Shown one piece after another: positions 23,722 through 33,791 of a DNA stretch of 64,000 nucleotides. The DNA is from Pontimonas salivibrio (GTDB taxonomy: Bacteria > Actinomycetota > Actinomycetes > Actinomycetales > Microbacteriaceae). The stretch's first letter is position 1. Each line of letters begins with the position of its first letter. The position numbers and the translations under genes are program-made. The DNA is taken from contig NZ_CP026923.1 of the NCBI RefSeq assembly GCF_002950575.1, positions 1,550,001-1,614,000 on the forward strand, in the 5' to 3' direction. A model generated the notes under the pieces. That model made no database searches. It had not been told where the DNA came from and worked only from the letters and a program-made list of their open reading frames with translations.

Positions 23722-24270
23722 TCAGAAACTATCCCCAGGTTCTAACCAGCGCAGGTAATCCACGCGCATCAGCGGTATGACGACACTCTCGGGTGAACTC
23801 GAGGGCTCGGACCCCGGGACTGGTCCCCTCGATCTAGTACCGGAAGACGGCAACCCGGGCCTTGGTAGCAACTCCAGATAGTCATCGGCTAGGTGAGCCA
23901 CCACGCCCACGAATTGGCTCCCCCCAACCCCGAGTACTACCCGCGGGTTTCGACGAATACTCTCGGCGACGGCCTGAAACATGCCAACCGTCAACACGGG
24001 GGCCCGGACAGCATTCCCTGTCGAAAGTCCTGTGACCGCAACAATCGCTCGGTAACTGATGACCAGCCCGCGAGGCTCAGTGCCTCTAGTTTCTGCTGAG
24101 AGCCACTGGGCGCCCACCGCCCGGATCGCCACTGTCCACCGCACCCGGCCAGGAAGCTCGATTTCCACCGGCTCCTTGCGCTGACGGTTCACCGCAAAGC
24201 GTTGGGCCAGAGTCGAGGCTCTTTGCACATCGTCTCCCGATGGCGCCAATGTCGCCTCGTGCGACCACAA
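23722..24270 (-). CDS. Hypothetical protein
   Basis: About 182 residues, soluble, no recognised domain. The centre has beta-strand-like segments (VRWTVAIRAVGAQWL, RGLVISYRAIVAVTG), resembling small actinobacterial proteins of unknown role found near secA. The start is uncertain: an ATG at 24354 adds 28 AT-rich codons, while the TTG at 24270 lies nine bases after a TACAAT -10 box; I use the TTG. The C-terminus is Pro/Ser rich before a conserved-looking VIPLMRVDYLRWLEPG. Confidence 0.55.
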   Translation of the reverse strand: MWSHEATLAPSGDDVQRASTLAQRFAVNRQRKEPVEIELPGRVRWTVAIRAVGAQWLSAETRGTEPRGLVISYRAIVAVTGLSTGNAVRAPVLTVGMFQAVAESIRRNPRVVLGVGGSQFVGVVAHLADDYLELLPRPGLPSSGTRSRGPVPGSEPSSSPESVVIPLMRVDYLRWLEPGDSF

Positions 24271-24477
24271 AGCCGCATCATTGTACGAATAATTTTCAGG
24301 TTGCTGGCTGATGTTGTTGAGGTTCACAAGAAAAAGATAAAAAGTAGACAGCATTTTTTTCTCGACTTATCCACATTTTTGCGACACGCTCCCTGGTACG
24401 TCCCCATAACTGGCTACGGTGACCCACACCCGGCCAATCCTCCAACCAGGGGCAGGCGCCCCAGTAAGGACGACGCA

Positions 24478-24945
24478 ATGCCAGATCACGACAGCACTTC
24501 GCACGGATATGTCGCCTGGAATCCAGCCGACACCAGTCCACTCACGAGGTACCGACAAGTAGAAAACTCTGAAGTATTTGGCCCTCAACCCACATCTTCA
24601 CTGGACTTACCCGACCCGAAAGACTTCACCCTCCGGCTGGTCGCCGGAATTATCGAGTGTGTTTACGGACTGCGCGAACCCGCACAGTTTTCCCGGTGGG
24701 TAACCGAAGACGTCTACCGAGTGGTCGCGCTGCGCGCGAAGCGCATGTCAGTAGGCCACGCCCCCGCAGGGTCCACACCGACAAGACCCCAATTCAGTAT
24801 TGGTAACGCCATCGTCAGCACACCCCGTGACGGCGTCGTCGAAGCCTCCGTCATCGTGCGAGGCCCTGCACGAGTCCGCGCTGTCGCCATCCGACTAGAA
24901 GGCATTGACTATCGTTGGCGCGCCACATCTTTCAGCATGCTGTGA
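24478..24945 (+). CDS. Rv3235-family protein next to secA
   Basis: 155-residue protein that fits the Rv3235 family, a small actinobacterial group encoded beside secA. Its conserved core is DFTLRLVAGIIECVYGLREPAQ, WVTEDVY and VRGPARVRAVAIRLEG. Function unknown. AAGGACGACGC before the ATG supports the start; it runs convergent to secA with 25 bp between. The frame is open further upstream but that part is not protein-like. Confidence 0.75.
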   Translation: MPDHDSTSHGYVAWNPADTSPLTRYRQVENSEVFGPQPTSSLDLPDPKDFTLRLVAGIIECVYGLREPAQFSRWVTEDVYRVVALRAKRMSVGHAPAGSTPTRPQFSIGNAIVSTPRDGVVEASVIVRGPARVRAVAIRLEGIDYRWRATSFSML

Positions 24946-24970
24946 TGCGGTGCAGTGACCTGCAGGTGGG

Positions 24971-27811
24971 TTACTTTTTGCGACGTTTCGCGGCCCGGCG
25001 TTGAGCCCGATTCGCTGAAGGTTGCTGGCCCTGCTGACCTCCACCCTGCTGACCAAAAGTACCCCGCGTGGCAGTACCTGGTGGTGGCCCCGCAGTGGTC
25101 TGTCTGGCTGCTGGAGCCCCCACTTGAACCCCTTGCTGGCTTTGGAAGGTTTGGCTCACCGCAGGCGCTGCCGGTGCTTGGACAACCTGACCCGACTGGT
25201 TGCGCACTTCCACATCGCCATCCGCGGTCGGAGCCGTGTAGCTGAGGTTTTGCTGCGGAGCCTGATCCACTAGCCCCTTCGCCGACACGATCGGTCCCAC
25301 CTGGGCAGTGGGCTGTTGGATTTGCACTTCGAGGTTGAACACATACCCGGTAGTGTCTTCGCGAATTTGTCCCATCATCGACTGGAACAGGGCAAAACCT
25401 TCGCGCTGGTATTCCACCAGCGGATCGCGTTGGGCCATTGCGCGCAGACCAATACCGTCTTTCAGGTAGTCCATCTCGTAGAGGTGGTCGCGCCAACGTC
25501 GGTCCACGACGCTCAAGACCACGCGGCGCTCCAACTCACGCATCACCGCAGAGCCCAAAGCTTCTTCGCGCTTTTGATACGCGATGGTGCAGTCCGAGAG
25601 GATTTCTGTGGTGACGTCCTCAACGGTTGCGCGCTGACCGAGCTCCTGAACGAGTTCGTCGATGGTAATGCCAATGGGGTAAAGGGTTTTCAGCTCAGTC
25701 CACAGACCCTCGAGGTCCCAATCTTCCGGGGCAACGTTTTGAAGCTTCTCGGCAATCACCGCGGTGATGGTCTTTTCAACAAACGCCGTCACCTGATCGG
25801 AAATGTCGTCGCCTTCGAGAATTTGTCGACGGTCCTCGTAAATGGCTTGGCGTTGACGGTTCAACACGTCGTCGTATTTGAGAACGTTTTTTCGCACTTC
25901 GGCGTTACGTGCCTCGACCTGCGACTGGGCAGACTGGATCGCGCGCGAGACCACCTTTGATTCGATGGCGAGGTCTTCATCGTCATCGCTTGTGCGCGCC
26001 ATCAGAGACTGCGCAGCCCCCGCATTGAATAGACGCATGAGGTCGTCTTGGAGTGAAAGATAGAAGCGCGACTCACCGGGGTCACCCTGTCGACCCGAGC
26101 GACCACGCAACTGGTTGTCGATACGACGCGATTCGTGACGCTCGGTCCCCAACACGTAGAGGCCACCCACGGCGCGAACCTTCTCGCCCTCCTCCTCACA
26201 GGCAGCCTGAACCCCAGCGAACACTTCATCCCAGGCGGCTTCATACTCTTCCGGGGTGTCCACTGGGCTTAAGCCTTTTTCCGTCATCTGCTGGACGGCC
26301 AAGAATTCTGCGTTTCCACCCAACATGATGTCGGTTCCACGACCAGCCATATTGGTCGCCACGGTTACTGCGCCCAGGCGACCCGCCTGGGCGATGATTG
26401 ACGCCTCACGGGCGTGGTTTTTTGCGTTCAACACTTCGTGTTTCACGCCCGCCTTGGCCAGCATTTGGGAAATCCGTTCGGATTTTTCGACGCTGGTCGT
26501 TCCCACTAAAACCGGCTGGCCTTTCTGGTGGCGCTCGGTAATGTCTCTGGCAACCTGACGGAACTTGGCGTCTTCGTCGCGGTAAATCAGGTCCGACTGA
26601 TCCATCCGAATCATCGGCTTATTGGTAGGAATGGGGACAACACCCAGCGAGTAGGTACTCATAAATTCGCTGGCTTCGGTTTGGGCCGTACCGGTCATAC
26701 CGGAAATCTTTTTATACAACCGGAAATAGTTCTGCAGGGTAATCGTGGCCAGAGTTTGGTTCTCCGCCTTAATCGCGACGCCCTCTTTGGCTTCAATTGC
26801 CTGGTGAATACCTTCGTTGTAGCGGCGTCCGGCGAGAATACGACCGGTGTGCTCATCAACGATGAGCACTTCGCCGTTAATGACGACATAGTCCTTATCG
26901 CGCTTGAACAATGCGCGGGCTTTGATGGCGTTATTCAAAAATGAAATGAGCGGGGTGTTCGCCGACTCGTAAAGGTTGTCGATACCGAGATAGTCTTCAA
27001 CTTTTTCAATGCCGGATTCGAGCACACCCACGGTGCGCTTTTTCTCGTCGACCTCAAAGTCTTCTTCGGGAACCAGACGCTCTGCAATTTTCGCGAACTC
27101 AGCAAACCAACGGTTTGCTTCCCCCGATGCAGGACCTGAAATGATGAGCGGGGTTCTCGCCTCATCGATGAGGATGGAGTCGACCTCATCGACTATGGCG
27201 AAGAAATGCCCCCGCTGGACACGGTCCGCTTTCGCAAGGGCCATGTTGTCGCGTAGGTAGTCGAAGCCGAATTCGTTGTTGGTGCCGTAGGTAATATCCG
27301 ACTGGTACTGCAGGCGACGCTCTTCCGGGGTTTGACCGGAGAGCACACACCCGGTGGACATGCCCAGTGCGCGAAAGACCCGGCCCATGAGCTCAGACTG
27401 ATATTTCGCCAAATAGTCATTGACTGTCACCACGTGCACGCCGCGAGCGGGGAGGGCGTTGAGGTAAGCAGCCAACGTGGCGACCAGTGTTTTCCCTTCA
27501 CCGGTTTTCATCTCCGCGATATTGCCGCGGTGGAGGGCGGTAGCACCCATGATTTGCACATCGAAGTGCCGCAGCCCAATGGTCCTTTTTGCGGCTTCCC
27601 GAACGGCAGCAAACGCTTCCGGCAGCAGGTCATCCAGGGTTTCACCGGCCGCGTAGCGTTCACGAAGGTCGTTTGTTTCGTCCTTCAAGTCCTCATCACT
27701 GAGGGTGACGAAGTCGTCTTCGAGGTGGTTCACAGCTTTCACTGCTTGGTGGAGCTGGCGGAGGACTCGCCCCTCGCCCATACGCAATACGCGCTCAAAA
27801 GGATTAGCCAC
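24971..27811 (-). CDS. secA: Preprotein translocase ATPase SecA
   Basis: 946-residue motor that drives unfolded preproteins through SecYEG. All expected parts are visible: Walker [11 protein letters not shown] near residue 105, [28 protein letters not shown], and [24 protein letters not shown], then the helical scaffold and wing domains. The C-terminal tail is Gln/Pro/Gly rich and ends in a basic [13 protein letters not shown], without the zinc-binding cysteine motif; this is common in actinobacterial SecA1. Confidence 0.98.
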   Translation of the reverse strand: MANPFERVLRMGEGRVLRQLHQAVKAVNHLEDDFVTLSDEDLKDETNDLRERYAAGETLDDLLPEAFAAVREAAKRTIGLRHFDVQIMGATALHRGNIAEMKTGEGKTLVATLAAYLNALPARGVHVVTVNDYLAKYQSELMGRVFRALGMSTGCVLSGQTPEERRLQYQSDITYGTNNEFGFDYLRDNMALAKADRVQRGHFFAIVDEVDSILIDEARTPLIISGPASGEANRWFAEFAKIAERLVPEEDFEVDEKKRTVGVLESGIEKVEDYLGIDNLYESANTPLISFLNNAIKARALFKRDKDYVVINGEVLIVDEHTGRILAGRRYNEGIHQAIEAKEGVAIKAENQTLATITLQNYFRLYKKISGMTGTAQTEASEFMSTYSLGVVPIPTNKPMIRMDQSDLIYRDEDAKFRQVARDITERHQKGQPVLVGTTSVEKSERISQMLAKAGVKHEVLNAKNHAREASIIAQAGRLGAVTVATNMAGRGTDIMLGGNAEFLAVQQMTEKGLSPVDTPEEYEAAWDEVFAGVQAACEEEGEKVRAVGGLYVLGTERHESRRIDNQLRGRSGRQGDPGESRFYLSLQDDLMRLFNAGAAQSLMARTSDDDEDLAIESKVVSRAIQSAQSQVEARNAEVRKNVLKYDDVLNRQRQAIYEDRRQILEGDDISDQVTAFVEKTITAVIAEKLQNVAPEDWDLEGLWTELKTLYPIGITIDELVQELGQRATVEDVTTEILSDCTIAYQKREEALGSAVMRELERRVVLSVVDRRWRDHLYEMDYLKDGIGLRAMAQRDPLVEYQREGFALFQSMMGQIREDTTGYVFNLEVQIQQPTAQVGPIVSAKGLVDQAPQQNLSYTAPTADGDVEVRNQSGQVVQAPAAPAVSQTFQSQQGVQVGAPAARQTTAGPPPGTATRGTFGQQGGGQQGQQPSANRAQRRAAKRRKK

Positions 27812-27871
27812 GGACTATTTCGCCCCTTACCGAGGTTTGGAAGATTACTGCCTCATGCTACCAACCGCCGC

Positions 27872-28519
27872 TTAGCTCTCCTTCAGAGCAATCACGCCGT
27901 ACTGCCAACCCTTGCGCCGGTAGACCACGCTAGGGCGCTGAGTGTCGGTGTCGATGAAGAGATAAAAGTCGTGTCCGACCAGTTCCATCTTGTCCACGGC
28001 GTCTTCAGCGTTCATTGCCTCGGCGGGAAAGAGTTTCTTGCGAATCACGACCGGGCTTTCCGACTCGTCCATCGCGGCCAAATCTTCTTCACTGATGGTG
28101 GGAATCGCGCCGGTTTCAACACTGCGAATCACTTCGACGCTCGCTGGAGTGATGTCAATGTCGGCAAACGATTCGGCACTGACCTCACCCATTGACTTTG
28201 CACGGTGCTTCGCGTGTTGGGGGTCCCGGCGCTCTTTCGCCCGGCGAAGCCTCCGAACCAAGTGGTCCACAGCTTCATCGAAAGCGGCATATTTGTCGGC
28301 GTTTCGTGCCTCGGCACGAATCACCGGCCCTTTACCAATCACGGTCAGCTCGACACTGTCCTCTGAGGGGCCCTGACGGCTGGAATTTTCTCGGTTCAGC
28401 TTCACTTGGAATGTCATAGCGTTTTCGGCAAGAGCCAGCACCCGATCAGATTTTTCATTGACGTAGTCGCGAAAGCGATCCGGAATGGCAATGTCGTGTG
28501 CGAGAAGAGTGATGTCCAT
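27872..28519 (-). CDS. hpf: Long-form ribosome hibernation promoting factor
   Basis: 215-residue long HPF. Residues 1 to about 105 form the YfiA/HPF fold (ITLLAHDIAIPDRFRDYVNEK, FDEAVDHLVRRLRRAKER) that binds the decoding centre; residues about 155-215 (VVIRKKLFPAEAMNAEDAV, GHDFYLFID, VVYRRKGWQYGVI) are the dimerisation domain that makes 100S ribosomes. GGAGG precedes the ATG at 28519. Upstream of secA, same strand. Confidence 0.96.
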   Translation of the reverse strand: MDITLLAHDIAIPDRFRDYVNEKSDRVLALAENAMTFQVKLNRENSSRQGPSEDSVELTVIGKGPVIRAEARNADKYAAFDEAVDHLVRRLRRAKERRDPQHAKHRAKSMGEVSAESFADIDITPASVEVIRSVETGAIPTISEEDLAAMDESESPVVIRKKLFPAEAMNAEDAVDKMELVGHDFYLFIDTDTQRPSVVYRRKGWQYGVIALKES

Positions 28520-28597
28520 AGCGACCTCCAAGTGTTTCTCACCTGTGGTGTCCCACAGATGCTGTAGCCCCAGCGTAGTCCTCCATTTTTATCGGCG

Positions 28598-29347
28598 TCA
28601 CAAAGGTTTTGCGGCAAACACCACACACCCGACCAGTTGCCCTCCCGCCCTTCGCACGGCCGAAGCAGCCTGCTCGAGCGTGCTGCCCGTGGTGAGCACA
28701 TCGTCGATCAAGACAACCCGGTGGCCTTTCAGCCAGCGTTTTGCCACAAATCGTGAAGGCTTAGCCAAGCGGGTGCTCCTGGAGCGCCGTTTCCTTCGAT
28801 GGGGCCTAGAAAAAAACTGTCCAAGCAGTGACAGACCTCCCCCTCGACGGAGCCCCTGCCCCACGATCACCCTCGGGAGAGCCTGACCCGATGAACTCTC
28901 CGTGGGTGAGCTGCCACTAGCGACACCCTGATGCGTGCCATTCCACGCGTGGGCAGTGGCGTGAGCCAGTGCGAGGGTGGGCTGAACCCCTCGGGCAACC
29001 CACCCACCCAGAGATGACGGTACGGGGACAAGCACTACCAGTCGATCGCTGGAGAAGTTCAGCCGCTCCAGCACCTGCGCCATCAGGTGTCCCAAGGGTG
29101 TGGCGAGCCGACTAGCACCACGGTCTTTCCAGGACACCACTGCCCGCTGCCACGTGCCCTCATAGTCGGCGACAGACCACACTGGAGTGCCCCATAGGGC
29201 TTGCCGCCACGCCAGGGTGGGCTGGTGGTGGCGTGTTGAAGTGGCGGCACAGTGGGAACACCACTGCGTGTCAGGCTCCCCACACCCCACACACGACACC
29301 GGCAGCACAATGTTCACCACCGCGCGAGCAATCGATTCACTGTTCAC
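28598..29347 (-). CDS. ComF-family phosphoribosyltransferase-like protein
   Basis: 249-residue ComF homolog. N-terminal four-cysteine zinc motif (CVGCGEPDTQWCSHC) and C-terminal PRPP-binding motif VVLIDDVLTTGSTLE. ComF is needed for DNA uptake in competent bacteria; in actinobacteria the role is unclear. The frame is open to 29470, but the GTG at 29347 gives the usual N-terminus close to the zinc motif; start uncertain because no ribosome binding site is evident. The 246 bp between this start and lpqB hold no other gene. Confidence 0.85.
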   Translation of the reverse strand: MNSESIARAVVNIVLPVSCVGCGEPDTQWCSHCAATSTRHHQPTLAWRQALWGTPVWSVADYEGTWQRAVVSWKDRGASRLATPLGHLMAQVLERLNFSSDRLVVLVPVPSSLGGWVARGVQPTLALAHATAHAWNGTHQGVASGSSPTESSSGQALPRVIVGQGLRRGGGLSLLGQFFSRPHRRKRRSRSTRLAKPSRFVAKRWLKGHRVVLIDDVLTTGSTLEQAASAVRRAGGQLVGCVVFAAKPL

Positions 29348-29593
29348 GGCAACACTGTGGTGAACAACACCCCGATCAAGTACTCCAACGCCAGCAGTTG
29401 GTGGGTGCTCTTCAATAGGGCCCCTCTGTAGACAACCGGGGTGGTCGGGGGTGGGCAACGGAAGAAACACAGAGTGGATGGCGGTCAGAGGGCGGTAGGT
29501 GGCCTACAGCCGCCTGCGAGAAGGCGCTCGGCGTGGCTCCCGACCGGAAGGCTCTCAGACCGTCGATGCCGATTGGTGGGGCCGCTCCCCCGC

Positions 29594-31300
29594 TTAGCGT
29601 TGGGTGACGAGGACGTTCGCACGCTCACCGGTGGATTGCCAACCGTTACCCCGGGGTTGGAAAATGGTGCCCTGTTCGCTCAGCAGTCGAAGGCCAGACA
29701 CGCCGCCCACTCCGGCAACCAACGTGTGGGGGGCGCCCGGTCGGCCCGCCAAGGTCACTCGCCCGTTGACATCTTGAAGGACTACTTCACCTGCTGGACC
29801 ATCGCGTGTGACAACGGCCACTGTGGTGTCGTCGACAAAAGCGGCATCCACAGCAGTATTCGCTAACGGGCTCAACTCAACAAACTCACCCAGACCTAAT
29901 GGTTCACAGTCCGGCCCACGTTGGATTCCGGCCAACAACACCCGAACGCCTTGGTCGGTTTGCACCAGCAACAACAGTCGGGTGTTATCGCGAGCGATTT
30001 CCATCGTCACCACGCCAGATTCAATCGGTAGGTCCACCGGTAACACTGTGAGGTTGGTCTCCGGATCAACCACAACTCTGGGGAACACCCGAAGCGCGTC
30101 TTCGCCTGGAGTTTGTGTCATCGACCACGTGAACCCACAGGAGTCAATGAAAGGCCGAATGAGGCCTTCTCGCACATCCCACGGCTCATCACTGGCCCCA
30201 CTCTCGGTCACCCGCCACACCCCTTCCTCGCCGAGGACTGCGGCTTGTTGCAGGGACTGATTGAAAAAGACTTTCTCGGGCCTGAGCGACACGATGGCCT
30301 GCTCCAGGCCCTCAATGCTGTCGATGCGCCCCGCCTGAAGGTAACCGAAATCGAGGCCCCGAACGACGAGGCTTCTCGGGTCACGCCCCGAGGTCAGCAC
30401 CGGTTGATTCTCATCGGTGGTGACAATACGAATCGGTGTTTGGTTGTAGGTGATCACCACATCGGACACACCCGAAATTTGCGAGAGGGTGGTGGTGAGC
30501 TGCAGCAACATTCGCTCACGCTGGGTCGCATTGGCATCCACCACTGCTTCATTCACATCGACTTGTGCTTGACCGTCGACCACAGGCACTGGCGAGAGCA
30601 CCAATTGGGTACCAGGCGGGAATGCTGAAGCGGTCACACCACCGCCCAACCAATAGGAGGGTTCATCGAGCAAACCCCGAATCACTTTCGTGAGAACGTC
30701 ACCTCGGGAGGCAAACCACCGCAGGTCCGGCACTAACTCTCGGTAGTCCGACGAGTAGTAGTAGAGCTGGTAGCTCTCAAACGCTTCCACAAAAGCCGTG
30801 TCCGTGAGAATGATGCCATCGGGTGCAGACGCAATTCGCCACTGCCCGTCTTTCTGCTCCAGGGAAAATTCCAACTCTTGAGTGGTGGGTGATGCGGCCG
30901 CTTCATAGCGACCCGAATCATCAACACTGGCAATAATTTGTGCCTCGTAGATCACGCCGGCAGAGCCCTGGTCGATGATGCGCGACTCACCCTGTCGGAT
31001 CAGTGCTGACTGGTTGGGATTCCACTGATCGGCGAAGTCGGCGGTGAGGAAGCTTCTGGCCACCCGGTAGTTGTTTTGAGCTGCAGCACCAGCGGCAATG
31101 AAACCTTGAAGGATGTCACTGGGGCTCGCCCCTGTGGAGGGTCCAGGTGGCAGAAAATCCACGTCATCGTCGCTCACCACGGACTGTGGGTCAACGGCCT
31201 GCACATCCCCCGCTGACGGAATTTGGGTACAACCGGCAAGAAACAGTGCGGCACCGAGCAGGATTGCCGGTATGCGCATGAGGCGTCGAAGGCGAATCAC
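29594..31300 (-). CDS. lpqB: Lipoprotein LpqB
   Basis: 568-residue lipoprotein that modulates the MtrB sensor. Lipobox LFLAGC places the lipidated cysteine near residue 24. The rest contains an N-terminal domain, the GerMN domain (TSG... LVLSPVPVVDGQAQVDVNEAV) and a C-terminal beta-propeller-like region. GTG start overlaps the mtrB stop as GTGA, giving the standard mtrA-mtrB-lpqB operon. Confidence 0.95.
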   Translation of the reverse strand: MIRLRRLMRIPAILLGAALFLAGCTQIPSAGDVQAVDPQSVVSDDDVDFLPPGPSTGASPSDILQGFIAAGAAAQNNYRVARSFLTADFADQWNPNQSALIRQGESRIIDQGSAGVIYEAQIIASVDDSGRYEAAASPTTQELEFSLEQKDGQWRIASAPDGIILTDTAFVEAFESYQLYYYSSDYRELVPDLRWFASRGDVLTKVIRGLLDEPSYWLGGGVTASAFPPGTQLVLSPVPVVDGQAQVDVNEAVVDANATQRERMLLQLTTTLSQISGVSDVVITYNQTPIRIVTTDENQPVLTSGRDPRSLVVRGLDFGYLQAGRIDSIEGLEQAIVSLRPEKVFFNQSLQQAAVLGEEGVWRVTESGASDEPWDVREGLIRPFIDSCGFTWSMTQTPGEDALRVFPRVVVDPETNLTVLPVDLPIESGVVTMEIARDNTRLLLLVQTDQGVRVLLAGIQRGPDCEPLGLGEFVELSPLANTAVDAAFVDDTTVAVVTRDGPAGEVVLQDVNGRVTLAGRPGAPHTLVAGVGGVSGLRLLSEQGTIFQPRGNGWQSTGERANVLVTQR

Positions 31301-33006
31301 GGAGTAACCTCCGCTGCACTGGTCACCTCAGGGTTAACCGAAACAGTGCCGCCCTCTCGCCTGTCGCTGGGCTTTGCATCCGGAGCGGGACCGGAGTGGA
31401 CCGTGGTGCCAATATCTGGGTGGTCGCTCTCTGGAGGCAAAGGCAACGGTGAGTGGGTGACAACTTTGCCGGCACGGCGGGGCAGGGTGAGTCGAAAACA
31501 GCTTCCCTCTCCCGCTACCGACCACACGTCAATAAACCCGCCGTGGGCAATGGCATCCTCTTGGGCAATAGCCAGACCCAAACCGGTACCACCTGTGGTG
31601 CGTTGGCGGGACGGGTCGGCCCGCCAAAAACGATCGAATACTCGGGCAGCTTCCTCCGTCGTCATTCCCACACCCCAGTCTCGAACTGCGACCGACACGG
31701 TGTCTTGATCCGAATCGACAAACGCCACAATCGGCTTGCCTTCCCCGTGGTCGATGGCGTTACCAACAAAGTTCAACAACACCCGCCGCACCCGCCTCGA
31801 GTCTGCCTCCACATCACCGTAACCACCGAGAACTTCTAGGACTAGGGAAGAACCTCGTTGGTTGGCCAGCGGGGCCAACTGTTCCAAGCAATCCTCCAGC
31901 AGTTCCACGAGGTTGACCTGGTCACGATCGAGCGTCACCGCGCCAGCGTCATAGCGACTGATTTCGAGTAGGTCGGTGAGCATCAGCTCAAAGCGTTCAA
32001 TTTGGGCGACTAATAATTCGATACTGCGGCGCGATTGGGGTTCCCACTCGTCTCGTTTGTCGTAAAGAACATCGGCAGCCAACCGGATGGTCGTCAAGGG
32101 TGTGCGCAGTTCGTGGGACACATCGGAGACGAAGTGTTGTTGGAGTTGGGACAGTTTCGCCAATCGAACAATCTGAGACTGCATACTGTCAGCCATCTTG
32201 TTAAACGACCGGGCGAGGGTGGCGATCACATCTTCACCGCGCTCTTCGATGCGCTCCTCCAAATACCCTTCGGCAAGCCGCTCCGCGGTGCGGGCAGCGA
32301 TGCGCACAGGGCCGATTGCCAAGCGCACCACCAGCCAGGTCACCCCGGTAATGAGCACCACAAGGAGGATGGAGCCCACAATAAGGGTTTGTTGCACCAA
32401 CGTCAGCGTCGCCTGCACCCCGGAAAGGTCATAGACCATGTACAGCTCGTATTGTCCGGCACTGGGGACCTGGATAGCCGAACCGGTCACTAACGCAGGA
32501 ATCGCCCCCGCCCCATCACTCAGTGCCACCGACTGGTAGTGCACCCGAGAGGGGTCTTGAACGACAGCTTGTCGAATTTGACTGGACACGACGGAAATAT
32601 CTAAACCGGCAGTCGACGTGGAGGTCATCGTCTGGTCGGTGATTTGTCCAGGTGTTCGCAAAATGGCAAAACCTCCCGCGCCGGGCGATGACTGTGTGGT
32701 GCGGATGGCGGTTTGTGCTGATGAGTTCGCCGTTTCGACGTCGATGGTGCCAGCTTGGGTGACCGAATTGTCAAACAGTGACTGGACCTGTGTGCCTGTT
32801 CGCACGCTTTCCACCACAATTTGTTCGCGGCGGGACTCAAAAAGGCTGTCTTGGATGGTGAGCGACATGTAACCACCGATGACGGTCACCGCCAGACCGG
32901 AGAGCAACCCCGCGACCACGACAGTCCTGGTGAGTAGTGACACCCGCCAGAGCCGGAGGGGACTGGCCAGTGCTCGGCGAAGCCAACGAAGGCTGCCCCA
33001 CATCAT
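31297..33006 (-). CDS. mtrB: Sensor histidine kinase MtrB
   Basis: 569-residue membrane kinase paired with MtrA, controlling cell-wall and division genes. Two membrane segments (about 28-48 and 210-232) flank an extracellular sensor region; HAMP follows, then HisKA with the H-box SDVSHELRTPLTTIR and HATPase motifs NAIDHGEG, DWGVGM, GGTGLGLAI. It overlaps mtrA by 4 bp and lpqB by 4 bp. Confidence 0.97.
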   Translation of the reverse strand: MMWGSLRWLRRALASPLRLWRVSLLTRTVVVAGLLSGLAVTVIGGYMSLTIQDSLFESRREQIVVESVRTGTQVQSLFDNSVTQAGTIDVETANSSAQTAIRTTQSSPGAGGFAILRTPGQITDQTMTSTSTAGLDISVVSSQIRQAVVQDPSRVHYQSVALSDGAGAIPALVTGSAIQVPSAGQYELYMVYDLSGVQATLTLVQQTLIVGSILLVVLITGVTWLVVRLAIGPVRIAARTAERLAEGYLEERIEERGEDVIATLARSFNKMADSMQSQIVRLAKLSQLQQHFVSDVSHELRTPLTTIRLAADVLYDKRDEWEPQSRRSIELLVAQIERFELMLTDLLEISRYDAGAVTLDRDQVNLVELLEDCLEQLAPLANQRGSSLVLEVLGGYGDVEADSRRVRRVLLNFVGNAIDHGEGKPIVAFVDSDQDTVSVAVRDWGVGMTTEEAARVFDRFWRADPSRQRTTGGTGLGLAIAQEDAIAHGGFIDVWSVAGEGSCFRLTLPRRAGKVVTHSPLPLPPESDHPDIGTTVHSGPAPDAKPSDRREGGTVSVNPEVTSAAEVTP

Positions 33007-33707
33007 TCGGCCTGGGTCAACCCCTCAGCGCTGTAAAGCGCCCCCGAGCGATACCCCACACCGCGCACCGTTTCAATTACGACGGGATGATCCGGATCGG
33101 TTTCAATTTTTGAGCGCAACCTTTGGACGTGCACGTTCACCAGCCGGGTATCTGCCTTATAGCGATAGCCCCACACTTCCTCTAACAGTGCCTCACGGGT
33201 AAACACCTGTTGGGGCTTCAGCGCCAACGTAAGCAAGAGTTGGAACTCCAGCGGGGTCAAACTGACCCGCTCACCCGCTCGCCGCACTTCGTGGGCGGGT
33301 ACGTCAATGACCACATCCGCAATTCGAAGTTCCGTGTGATGGGTTTCTTGCGCGGGTCGAAGCCTTGTGCGAATTCTGGCGACAAGTTCTTTCGGGTTAA
33401 ACGGTTTGACGACATAATCGTCGGCACCCGATTCCAAACCGCGCACCACATCGGACGAATCCGATTTTGCGGTCAACATAATGATGGGAATTCCGCTGGC
33501 TTCACGAATCTTTTGACAGACGTCGACGCCGTTCATCCCTGGCAGCATCACATCCAGCAGCACCAAATCAGGCGCACCCGTGGCTAACTGGTCGAGCGCG
33601 GTTTGGCCATCAGGGGCTAAGAAGGTGTCGAAGCCTTCACCGCGCAGCATGATGCTGATCATCTCCGAAAGCGCGAGATCGTCATCGACGACCAAAATGT
33701 TCGCCAC
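33003..33707 (-). CDS. mtrA: Response regulator MtrA
   Basis: 234-residue OmpR-type regulator. Receiver acidic pocket VVDDD, phospho-Asp in LLDVMLPGMNG, conserved MLTAKS Thr and KPFNPKELVARI Lys; winged-helix output with LTPLEFQLL and VWGYRYKADTRLVNVHVQRLR. The GTG at 33707 (MANILVV) has GGAGG eight bases ahead; the GTG at 33716 overlaps that site and is less likely. Confidence 0.96.
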   Translation of the reverse strand: MANILVVDDDLALSEMISIMLRGEGFDTFLAPDGQTALDQLATGAPDLVLLDVMLPGMNGVDVCQKIREASGIPIIMLTAKSDSSDVVRGLESGADDYVVKPFNPKELVARIRTRLRPAQETHHTELRIADVVIDVPAHEVRRAGERVSLTPLEFQLLLTLALKPQQVFTREALLEEVWGYRYKADTRLVNVHVQRLRSKIETDPDHPVVIETVRGVGYRSGALYSAEGLTQAE

Positions 33708-33761
33708 GTCCCTCACCTCCGGCCACTGCGGGTCAACCTAATGGAGCATGAGCCTACACCG

Positions 33762-33789
33762 GTTATCCCCCGGGGAACCGGGGGATAAC
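33762..33789. terminator. Strong hairpin directly after ahcY
   Basis: GTTATCCCCCGG-GGAA-CCGGGGGATAAC, perfect 12-bp arms, 2 nt beyond the ahcY stop and 55 bp before mtrA. No U-run on either strand. Likely separates ahcY transcription from the mtrAB operon, or stabilises the ahcY mRNA end. Confidence 0.6.
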
Positions 33790-33791
33790 GC

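Noticed and set aside
24367-24375. Perfect DnaA-box-like TTATCCACA in an AT-rich gap
   Set aside because: Single copy, no cluster of boxes and no dnaA/dnaN nearby, so not an origin; probably chance.
25316-27330. Several long open frames on the plus strand opposite secA and similar ones opposite mtrB, lpqB and hpf
   Set aside because: They mirror codon structure of well-identified minus-strand genes in moderately GC-rich DNA and lack any recognisable protein pattern.
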